Source: Candidatus Sumerlaeota bacterium (GTDB lineage: Bacteria; Sumerlaeota; Sumerlaeia; MWCT01; JAGHBZ01). From it: 9,269 bases of DNA. This document shows, one piece after another, positions 1 through 5,567 of this stretch (position 1 is its first letter; every line of letters starts with the position of its first letter). The DNA lies in assembly GCA_021160705.1 (NCBI GenBank), contig JAGHBZ010000398.1, forward strand, positions 1 to 9,269, read 5' to 3'. A model generated the notes under the pieces. The model made no database searches, had not been told where the DNA came from, and worked only from the letters and a program-made list of their open reading frames with translations. A program made the position numbers and the translations under genes.

Positions 1-1422
1 CTTGGAGTCAAGTGCGCGCATCCTGAAATCGCCAGCACCAAAGAAGACCCGCTCATCCACGACCAGTGCAGATGCCAGTACAGGAGAGCCGACATCATAT
101 TGCCAGACCAACTTACCGTTTGCGATAGAGAGTGCATAGAACTTACCATCCAGTGAACCAATGTACACATTGCCGGACGCAATTGCTGGAACTGCAAGCA
201 CCTCAGCACCTGTTTTAAACCGCCAGATGAGCCTGCCAGTTTTTGACTCTATGCAGTAGACGTATCCGTCGTTTGAGCCGAACAGGATTCGCTCACCCAC
301 AGCAACTGGAGAGGACTGGATAGCTCCTTTCGTCGGAACGGTGTAGAGGATTCTATCTTTAGTGGTTTTCAGGTCAAATTTTACCATTTTACGCCATTCT
401 TTGAATTTGGCGGAGTTAAGTTTTACGATGACACGATGTATACCTGGAGAGAGTTCCCGGTAAGGGATTTGTTCGGCAAATACACCTGGCTTAATTATCT
501 TCATAGGCTTGAAATTACGTGAACAATCAATGGCAAATCCGGCAGTCTCAAATCCCGGCGCAGTGACAACCAGCGAATAAGAAGTGCGTGCATCTATCGG
601 TGCAATATGGATTTTTGGCGTTCTCATCTTGTTTGCTGAAATAGTTAAGTCCTTTTTCAGCGCAATGCTGTCTTTCCGTCCTGAGTAGAGCGTAATAGTC
701 GGTGAAGTAAACTCGACCAGACGAAACCCACGGTTATTTAAAGTAGCGTCCGTAGTGGTAAATAATGTCCCATTAATCCACCACTCCTCTTTGCGATGTG
801 TATGTCCGCATAGAACAAGGGCTACATTATAAGGCTCGATTAATTGTAAAAACTCGTATTCATTATCAAGGAATAGTTTTTTCTGAAACGGGGGGTGGTG
901 AAAACCGATAATAATAGGTTTACTTGCTGGCTGACGTTTCAAATCATTCTTTAACCAGTCAAGGTCTTTTTGTTCTAAGTGTCCATATTGTTCAACCAGC
1001 ATAGAGGAGTCAATAAGCACAAAATGTACCCCACCATAATCAAAGCTCAGGCTGGCTTCGCCGATATATTTGCGAAAATTCTGTTTCCCGGTATTTGACC
1101 AGCGAGTATCGTGATTGCCACTGGTAACATAAAATTTCATATCGGGCAGGATTGATTTAGTGGCGGTAGCATACGCTTCAAATTCCTCTGGATACCCATA
1201 AGAGGTAACATCGCCGGTGTTCAAAATAAATGAGATTTTTTGTTCCATTTTCTTCAAGCGGGTAAGAACTGCCTGATAGTCTTCAATGGATTTTTTAGTA
1301 TTGATATGCAGGTCTGAGATATGGGCAAAGGTGAAGTTTGCAGGCGTGGACGCCACTACCGGTGATACACTCAGCCCCAGCATCAACACAAAAATAACAA
1401 ACCACAGAAATGAACGTCTCAT
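1..1422 (-). CDS. Secreted calcineurin-like metallophosphoesterase fused to a PQQ-type beta-propeller (3' end beyond window)
   Basis: This reading frame is open from ATG at 1422 to base 1, giving 474 codons with no stop, so the C-terminus is missing. Residues 1-25 form a signal peptide (basic MRR, hydrophobic core, VVAS-type cleavage region), so the protein is probably exported. Residues 30-240 carry the full calcineurin-like phosphoesterase motif set: SDLH (D37, H39), TGDVT (D71), GNHD (N103, H104), GFHH (H175/H176) and GHTH (H207, H209). These are the ligands of a two-metal phosphoesterase centre. Residues about 265-350 look like a beta-sandwich linker. From about 366 there are three PQQ-propeller repeats, with blades marked by GYVYCIESKTGRLIW, GKFYALSIANGKLVW and RMRALDSK, as in BamB-like propellers. 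An AGGAG Shine-Dalgarno site six bases upstream supports the start. The substrate cannot be read from sequence; secreted relatives cleave phosphomonoesters, phosphodiesters or nucleotides. The fold calls are firm, the function is not. Confidence 0.93.
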   Translation of the reverse strand, partial: MRRSFLWFVIFVLMLGLSVSPVVASTPANFTFAHISDLHINTKKSIEDYQAVLTRLKKMEQKISFILNTGDVTSYGYPEEFEAYATATKSILPDMKFYVTSGNHDTRWSNTGKQNFRKYIGEASLSFDYGGVHFVLIDSSMLVEQYGHLEQKDLDWLKNDLKRQPASKPIIIGFHHPPFQKKLFLDNEYEFLQLIEPYNVALVLCGHTHRKEEWWINGTLFTTTDATLNNRGFRLVEFTSPTITLYSGRKDSIALKKDLTISANKMRTPKIHIAPIDARTSYSLVVTAPGFETAGFAIDCSRNFKPMKIIKPGVFAEQIPYRELSPGIHRVIVKLNSAKFKEWRKMVKFDLKTTKDRILYTVPTKGAIQSSPVAVGERILFGSNDGYVYCIESKTGRLIWRFKTGAEVLAVPAIASGNVYIGSLDGKFYALSIANGKLVWQYDVGSPVLASALVVDERVFFGAGDFRMRALDSK

Positions 1423-1428
1423 TTTTTT

Positions 1429-1433
1429 CTCCT
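1429..1433 (-). promoter_or_regulatory. Ribosome binding site of the metallophosphoesterase gene
   Basis: On the minus strand AGGAG lies six bases before the ATG at 1422, followed by an A-run spacer. This is a canonical Shine-Dalgarno arrangement and it decides the start codon, which is also immediately followed by a good signal peptide. Confidence 0.8.
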
Positions 1434-1468
1434 GATAAGAATTGGCTTATTACACCTGAGAATTCTTT

Positions 1469-1495
1469 ATTATAAAATAATAATTCATTCGACAA
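1469..1495 (-). promoter_or_regulatory. Candidate sigma70-type promoter of the metallophosphoesterase gene
   Basis: Read on the minus strand, a perfect TATAAT (1474-1469) is preceded by TTGTCG (1495-1490, four of six matches to TTGACA) with a 15-base spacer. The spacer is short, so the true -35 may be offset by a base or two. Initiation would fall near 1462, giving a leader of about 40 bases before the ATG. The surroundings are very A+T rich, which raises the chance of accidental -10 matches. Confidence 0.45.
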
Positions 1496-1552
1496 TATCC
1501 TCCGTATTCTGTCAATTGTATGTTTAGTATTTTATCATCAGAGCAAGCTTAT

Positions 1553-1580
1553 TAGACATACCGAAGAGTTAGCATATAAT
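1553..1580 (+). promoter_or_regulatory. Candidate sigma70-type promoter of the 1764-4363 operon
   Basis: TAGACA (1553-1558, five of six matches to TTGACA) is followed after 16 bases by a perfect TATAAT (1575-1580). This is the best rightward promoter in the window. The predicted initiation point near 1587 would leave a leader of about 175 bases before the first gene, long enough for post-initiation control. Confidence 0.6.
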
Positions 1581-1697
1581 AGATAACACCACAGTTTCAT
1601 CGTAAACTTAATCGTTTAAAATACCGGCACAGGAAAAGGCAGAAGAACAAAAGAAATGTAAGAATAACAACAACGCGTGTTATCACGAGGATTTAAG

Positions 1698-1724
1698 TTG
1701 AAAACCTCTGCTGACAGAGGTTAA
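1698..1724 (+). CDS. Possible 8-codon leader peptide (speculative)
   Basis: TTG at 1698 opens an eight-codon frame (MKTSADRG if TTG is read as Met) ending in TAA at 1722-1724. GAGG at 1687-1690 sits seven bases upstream, a plausible Shine-Dalgarno spacing. The frame runs through both arms of the 1703-1722 hairpin, which is the geometry expected where translation of a leader peptide influences RNA folding. The composition shows no run of one amino acid that would suggest classical attenuation. A frame this short occurs easily by chance, so this is a suggestion only. Confidence 0.15.
   Translation: MKTSADRG
1703..1722 (+). other. Perfect 8-bp hairpin in the operon leader
   Basis: AACCTCTG (1703-1710) and CAGAGGTT (1715-1722) are exact reverse complements around a four-base CTGA loop. 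The stem is half G/C. On the plus strand it is followed by AATATATT rather than a U-run, so it is not a standard intrinsic terminator. On the minus strand the stem is followed by TTTTCAACTT, only weakly terminator-like. It lies 41 bases before the first start codon of the operon, so an RNA structure affecting leader readthrough, stability or translation is possible. Confidence 0.6.
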
Positions 1725-1754
1725 TATATTCGTACTGAAGCTTGTGGTCTTTCT

Positions 1755-1758
1755 GGAG
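1755..1758 (+). promoter_or_regulatory. Ribosome binding site of the 136-residue membrane protein gene
   Basis: GGAG lies five bases before the ATG at 1764. No other in-frame start nearby has a comparable site, so it fixes this start. Confidence 0.7.
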
Positions 1759-1763
1759 ACAAA

Positions 1764-2174
1764 ATGAAAGCGGTTTATTATTTTATAACCATTCTGGCGG
1801 TTGCAAGTGTGGGGTTAGCGCTCTGGGAATTACGCTCGTTCCGGAGGAGGCGGAATGACAGGTTATTGAAGAAATTTGCACGTGGTCGACTTATCAGGCG
1901 TCTGGCAGGTGTCCTGTTGTTGTTTATTGCAGGCGGGATGGTACTCGCAGGAGATATTGTTGGATTCTCAAGGAGTGGGAAAATACAATTTCTTTTATAC
2001 TGGGGAATGTGTCTTCTGAGTGTTATTGGGGTATTGGTCATTGTAGTGATTGACCTCAAGTATACTGCTAAGGAGCTTATTATGCAACAACAGCAGATAA
2101 TTGATGATGCGATAGAACTTTACAAGTCGCAACTAAGCCAGGAAATTAAGTCAAATAAAGAGAACAATGACTGA
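1764..2174 (+). CDS. Small three-helix inner-membrane protein of unknown function
   Basis: I do not recognise a named family. The 136-residue product has three hydrophobic segments at about 5-22, 46-64 and 75-97. A strongly basic loop (RSFRRRRNDR, then KKFARGRLIRR, residues 24-46) separates the first two; by the positive-inside rule this loop should be cytoplasmic, leaving the N-terminus outside. The last 40 residues form a hydrophilic, probably helical tail rich in Q, E and K (QQQQIIDDAIELYKSQLSQE), compatible with a short coiled coil or docking helix. No enzyme motif is visible. The stop codon overlaps the start of the DUF502 gene by eight bases, so the two are probably translationally coupled and the protein may act with DUF502 or HtrA at the membrane. 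It is a real gene judging by its ribosome site, coupling and clean membrane topology. Confidence 0.8.
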   Translation: MKAVYYFITILAVASVGLALWELRSFRRRRNDRLLKKFARGRLIRRLAGVLLLFIAGGMVLAGDIVGFSRSGKIQFLLYWGMCLLSVIGVLVIVVIDLKYTAKELIMQQQQIIDDAIELYKSQLSQEIKSNKENND

Positions 2175-2928
2175 AAACTCCATCAATAGCACAAACCCAC
2201 AAGAACCTAAGAAGCAAGAGCAAAGTGGCTTATGGCAAAGGACACGAAATGATTTGCAACGTCGGTTTATAGCGGGAATTATTACGATAATTCCTATTAC
2301 CATAACGTTGCTAATTTTATTTTTCATTGTGAAAAAGATTTACCAGGTTTTCTCGCCGCTGGTGTCGCGTCTCTTTTATATCAATGTTCCAATCTTGAAC
2401 GAAGTGCTACCAGTTCTTATCTCAGTGCTTCTTCTTGTAATCTTAATTTATCTGATTGGACTGCTATCAGCGACGTATGCCATACGGCGTTTGATAGGTA
2501 TTGGTGAAAGTATTCTGGCAAGGATTCCTTTCATCAAGATACTCTATTCAACCTCAAAACAAATAGTTGATGCCATCTCGTTACCACAAAAAGGTGCATT
2601 CAAAAAGCTGGTAGCCATTGAATATCCTCGCAAGGGAATGTACGGGCTGGCTTTCTCCACAGGAGAAATGATAGATGAATCCACCGGAGAGTTACTGGTC
2701 TCAGTATTTCTGCCAACCACTCCCAATCCGACGTCAGGTTTTTTGTTGCTTTTACCCGTGGAGCAAGTGTATGAAATAAATCTGAGTATTGATGCAGGGG
2801 TGAAGTTGATAATTTCTGGCGGGATTGTTTCGCCTGAGCGAATTAAGATGAGTCCGTATAAAAGTCTTTTGAAAGAAAATGCAAATCTGAGACAAAACGG
2901 AGAAAAAAATGAACAAAAAAGCGTTTAG
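2167..2928 (+). CDS. DUF502 family (PF04367) membrane protein
   Basis: The 253-residue protein matches DUF502 by several hallmarks: RRFIAGIITIIPITITLLI at 32-50 opening the first membrane helix, a second helix at about 80-103, the IPFIKILYSTSKQIVDAI block at 120-137, PTTPNPTSGFLLLLP at 183-197 and LIISGGIVSP at 214-223. A hydrophilic N-terminal tail of about 30 residues and a charged C-terminal tail flank the domain. Length is slightly above the usual 200-230. The family is widespread in bacteria and includes the plant COV1 proteins; its biochemical role is unsettled, though it is always membrane-embedded. The gene starts inside the end of the preceding gene and its end overlaps the start of the HtrA gene by 20 bases, so all three are likely co-translated. 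The Shine-Dalgarno signal (AAAGAG, about four bases before ATG) is weak, as expected for coupled translation. Confidence 0.92.
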   Translation: MTENSINSTNPQEPKKQEQSGLWQRTRNDLQRRFIAGIITIIPITITLLILFFIVKKIYQVFSPLVSRLFYINVPILNEVLPVLISVLLLVILIYLIGLLSATYAIRRLIGIGESILARIPFIKILYSTSKQIVDAISLPQKGAFKKLVAIEYPRKGMYGLAFSTGEMIDESTGELLVSVFLPTTPNPTSGFLLLLPVEQVYEINLSIDAGVKLIISGGIVSPERIKMSPYKSLLKENANLRQNGEKNEQKSV

Positions 2929-4363
2929 CATAATATCCATCCTGCTCATTGCTATTTTAATGTTATGGATATCAGGTGTATGTCCGGCAAGAGAGAGCAT
3001 TCCCAGTTCAGACACGTTTATTAAGATAGCCAGAGAAAGTGCACCCGCAGTAGTAAGCATCAGAGTTACAAAAAAGACCGGGCGACTCGTGTTTAAACAA
3101 CGCGAGAAAAGCAAAGAAAAGGAATCTGCACCGCAAGAAATCCCATTTGAGTTCTTTGAGAAATTCTTCAAGGATGAGGTGCCGTATCTTTTTGAAGAAA
3201 AGGAGATGGAGATACCTGCTGCAGGGTCTGGACTGATTGTAGGAGAAGATGGCTACATAATCACAAATAACCACGTCATAGCAAAAGTAAAGAAGAATAC
3301 TATTGAGGTAATGCTTAACGACGGGCGTCGTTTCAAAGATAAAGACGTGGAGATAGTAGGCACAGACCCATTGACCGACCTTGCGGTCTTAAAAATTAAT
3401 GCCAAAGGATTGAAGACAATACCCTGGGGCGATAGTGATGAGCTGGAGATTGGCGAGTGGGTACTGGCGCTGGGTAATCCTTTTGAGCTCAGTGGTTCCG
3501 TGACTCAGGGGATAATAAGTGCAAAACACCGCGTCATTCACAAAGCGGTTCTTGAAGATTTGATTCAGACAACCGCGGTGATTAATCCGGGCAACAGTGG
3601 TGGACCCCTTATTAACCTTAAAGGAGAAGTAGTGGGTATAAATACTGCAATTGCTACAAGTAGTGGTATCTGGCAGGGGATTGGGTTTGCGATTCCTTCA
3701 AATGTAGCCCGCAGAGTGGCGGATGAAATAATTAAGTATGGACAGGTACGGCAGGGCTGGATTGGTATATTTATGCATAAGGTAAATGATGAGATTGCTT
3801 CGTTCTATGGTTTGAAGCGCGCAAGGGGTGTGCTGGTAATGGATGTAGTTCCAGACAGTCCAGCAGACAAAGCAGACCTCCGCGCCTACGATGTGATAGT
3901 GGCTATGGATGGCGAAGAGGTAAAATCGCCACTGGATTTATTGCAGAAGACCGCAAGTAAAACTGAAGGTCAGAAGGTGAAGCTCTCGGTTATTCGTCTG
4001 GTAGATGGCGAAAAGAAGGAAATGACCATCAAGCTAAGGCTGAGCAGGAGACCCACTGAAGCAGAAATTTCAAAGATGTATAAGAAAAAGACCATCCCCA
4101 GAACTTACGATAAACTGGGGTTACGTGTGGCAGAGTTGAGCGAACCTGGAGCATCAGGAGTAGAGATAACTGGTGTTAAAGCAAAAAGTCCCGCAGCTAA
4201 AGCTGGTCTGGCAAGGGGTGACGTGATAGTGGAGATTAATACCCGACAGATTAATAATCTTGATGATTATCGCTCGGCAGTAAAGTCGCCTAAAAATAAA
4301 CGTCTGCTTATAAAGATTATCCGCGAGGGTTCTGAAGAAGTCGTGGTGCTGAAAATCAAATAA
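2909..4363 (+). CDS. htrA: Periplasmic HtrA/DegP-family serine protease with two PDZ domains
   Basis: This 484-residue protein is a complete HtrA/DegP-type endopeptidase and chaperone that degrades misfolded exported proteins. Residues 1-27 are a signal peptide or N-terminal anchor (NKK start, hydrophobic core, cleavage plausible near CPA). The trypsin-like domain spans about 35-275 with the full triad: H122 in TNNHV, D157 in DPLTDLAVL and S230 in NPGNSGGP. The charged segment at about 60-100 with PFEFFEKFFKDE corresponds to the regulatory LA-loop region of DegP-like proteins. PDZ1 covers about 280-378 and PDZ2 about 400-484; two PDZ domains is the DegP/DegQ/MucD arrangement rather than DegS. 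C25 does not sit in a proper lipobox, so a lipoprotein is unlikely. GGAG six bases before the ATG supports the start, which overlaps the DUF502 gene end by 20 bases. The operon context suggests a role in envelope quality control. No regulator is encoded next to it. Confidence 0.97.
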   Translation: MNKKAFSIISILLIAILMLWISGVCPARESIPSSDTFIKIARESAPAVVSIRVTKKTGRLVFKQREKSKEKESAPQEIPFEFFEKFFKDEVPYLFEEKEMEIPAAGSGLIVGEDGYIITNNHVIAKVKKNTIEVMLNDGRRFKDKDVEIVGTDPLTDLAVLKINAKGLKTIPWGDSDELEIGEWVLALGNPFELSGSVTQGIISAKHRVIHKAVLEDLIQTTAVINPGNSGGPLINLKGEVVGINTAIATSSGIWQGIGFAIPSNVARRVADEIIKYGQVRQGWIGIFMHKVNDEIASFYGLKRARGVLVMDVVPDSPADKADLRAYDVIVAMDGEEVKSPLDLLQKTASKTEGQKVKLSVIRLVDGEKKEMTIKLRLSRRPTEAEISKMYKKKTIPRTYDKLGLRVAELSEPGASGVEITGVKAKSPAAKAGLARGDVIVEINTRQINNLDDYRSAVKSPKNKRLLIKIIREGSEEVVVLKIK

Positions 4364-4416
4364 TCATAACAGCTCAATGATACCGGAAAAACAACCAAAC
4401 AAAAGTTAATCCTGCC

Positions 4417-5430
4417 GTGAATTTTATGCAGAGAGGCACAACATTACAGCTCGTATACAGAAAATCTATCAGAGTGTTTACTCTGATTTTTCTGGCAGTT
4501 GTAATAGCAGAATCTTCAGCTAAACCCCCCGTTTCAAAAAGCAAAAATACCCGCACAGCGCAAACCCCACAGGAAGTTCGTGTAGAAGGATTTGTCCGGG
4601 AGAAAGAATTATACTCAGATAAGGATATACACTACGTAGTGCGACTACGCTGGAAAGGCGAGCCCGGTGCCATTGAGATTATCCGTCCTCACACCCCTGA
4701 GCTGGATGGGCTTGAGCGAATTTTTACCGAACAGAGCAATAGCGTTGACCCGGAAACCAAAGAATCAATGATTGATTATCTCTTTGTGCTCCATCCACTG
4801 AGAGAAGGCAAAGTAAAAATCGGCAAAGTCGGTGTGAAGTATATCGACAAAACGCAGGATAAGCAGTATATAGCCTATGTACCCGCAAAGGAATTAACGA
4901 TTCTTCCCCCTCCTGAAAAAGCATTTCCTATAACAAAGGTAATTCAGGGTATTTTTGCGTTGATAATAATAGTTCTGGTGGGAGGGTTTATCTGGCTACT
5001 TGCAACGGGTAGATTACGCATTCCGGTATTTCAGCGTCGGTGGTTTTTCTCAGCAGACGAAGATGATGAACCATCCCCATACGAGCGATTAACAGCAGAA
5101 GCCGCTACACTTAAAATGCATCTATTAAATGGCGATGAGAAAAAATTCTACGACAAACTCTATTTGCTGGTGCGCAGTCTTATTTCACAGAAAACTGGAC
5201 GTTCTCTTGATAATGCCACTGATAGCGAGATTATTAATATGGTGAAGGAAATGAAGGAGGATGATTATTTTTCTCGCAAGGTCAGAGAGATGCTTGAGCA
5301 ATGCGAGAAGGTCAGGTTTGGCGGATATGAGCCAAGCTCGCAGGAATCAGAGCTGGCACTAAAGGAGCTGAAAGATTTGCTGAGTTACGAAGAGCGCAGG
5401 TATAGAAAACAACTCAGACATAGAGGATAA
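4417..5430 (+). CDS. BatD-like single-pass membrane protein
   Basis: The 337-residue product has a signal peptide (RKSIRVFTLIFLAVVIAESSA, ending near residue 35), an exported beta-rich domain at about 52-165, one transmembrane helix at about 174-196, and a cytoplasmic helical domain at about 220-337. The C-terminal domain, with DKLYLLVRSLISQKTGRSL, a spaced DSEI and CEKVRFGGYEPS, resembles the C-terminal part of BatD proteins from MoxR/Bat operons. Full BatD proteins are longer, with more beta repeats outside the membrane, so this is a short form. The start is uncertain: GTG at 4417 and ATG at 4426 are in frame, neither has a visible Shine-Dalgarno site, and both keep the signal peptide. It lies 53 bases after htrA and 137 bases before moxR, and probably works with MoxR at the membrane. 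Family assignment is by motif resemblance. Confidence 0.82.
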   Translation: MNFMQRGTTLQLVYRKSIRVFTLIFLAVVIAESSAKPPVSKSKNTRTAQTPQEVRVEGFVREKELYSDKDIHYVVRLRWKGEPGAIEIIRPHTPELDGLERIFTEQSNSVDPETKESMIDYLFVLHPLREGKVKIGKVGVKYIDKTQDKQYIAYVPAKELTILPPPEKAFPITKVIQGIFALIIIVLVGGFIWLLATGRLRIPVFQRRWFFSADEDDEPSPYERLTAEAATLKMHLLNGDEKKFYDKLYLLVRSLISQKTGRSLDNATDSEIINMVKEMKEDDYFSRKVREMLEQCEKVRFGGYEPSSQESELALKELKDLLSYEERRYRKQLRHRG

Positions 5431-5475
5431 TCCTTGAAGTTCCACGTAAAACAAGGAAATCTAATGCTACCGCGG

Positions 5476-5508
5476 AAAGTGCGTAGCGAAAAAAGTGCGT
5501 AGCGAAAA
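5476..5508 (+). repeat. Tandem direct repeat, period 16, in front of moxR
   Basis: The 17-base word AAAGTGCGTAGCGAAAA occurs at 5476-5492 and again at 5492-5508, sharing one base, so the period is 16 and the two copies are identical. It lies in the 137-base gap between the BatD-like gene and moxR, just upstream of A+T-rich sequence that could hold a -10 element. It could be a paired protein-binding site or a slippage duplication. It is the only repeat of this kind I noticed. Confidence 0.85.
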
Positions 5509-5521
5509 GTTATATATGCTT

Positions 5522-5527
5522 TATAGT
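5522..5527 (+). promoter_or_regulatory. Weak -10 candidate for moxR
   Basis: TATAGT (five of six matches to TATAAT) stands 40 bases before the moxR start. The sequence 16-18 bases upstream falls in the tandem repeat (GTAGCG region) and is not a recognisable -35 box. If the element is real, transcription would depend on an activator or another sigma factor. Confidence 0.2.
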
Positions 5528-5554
5528 TACGTCTGGACAATGGCAAACTTAAGC

Positions 5555-5560
5555 AGGAGG
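5555..5560 (+). promoter_or_regulatory. Strong ribosome binding site of moxR
   Basis: AGGAGG, a complete anti-Shine-Dalgarno match, ends seven bases before ATG at 5568. Another ATG at 5564 is out of frame and too close to the site. This is the strongest ribosome site in the window and suggests moxR is translated more efficiently than the BatD-like gene before it. Confidence 0.8.
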
Positions 5561-5567
5561 AGAATGG

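Larger units (their letters stand above)
1423..1763. other. Divergent intergenic region, 341 bases
   Basis: This is the only stretch over 300 bases without a recognised gene. It separates the leftward metallophosphoesterase from the rightward three-gene operon. It holds one promoter candidate for each direction, a perfect 8-bp hairpin, and a possible very short leader reading frame. I see no tRNA, no riboswitch motif I can name, and no open frame of meaningful length on either strand. The 66-codon minus-strand frame that overlaps it lies out of frame with the phosphoesterase and has no exported, membrane or domain-like character. Confidence 0.7.

Noticed and set aside
1295..1495. 66-codon minus-strand frame overlapping the start of the metallophosphoesterase gene
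   Set aside because: It overlaps the signal-peptide and DLH motif region in another frame and has no ribosome site; the phosphoesterase frame has all expected motifs.
1703..1722. Reading the leader hairpin as an intrinsic terminator
   Set aside because: The plus strand lacks a U-run after the stem (AATATATT), and the minus strand has only four T residues and no gene upstream in that direction.
2909..2990. HtrA as a lipoprotein anchored at C25
   Set aside because: The residues before the cysteine (ISGV) do not fit a lipobox, which needs a small residue at -1; an ordinary signal peptide or uncleaved anchor fits better.
2752..3171. 139-codon minus-strand frame across the DUF502/htrA junction
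   Set aside because: It is antisense to two firmly identified genes, and the hydrophobic stretch is the complement of signal-peptide and membrane-helix codons.
5476..5508. Reading the tandem repeat as a CRISPR remnant
   Set aside because: The two copies touch with no spacer between them, the unit is only 16 bases, and no cas gene is near.
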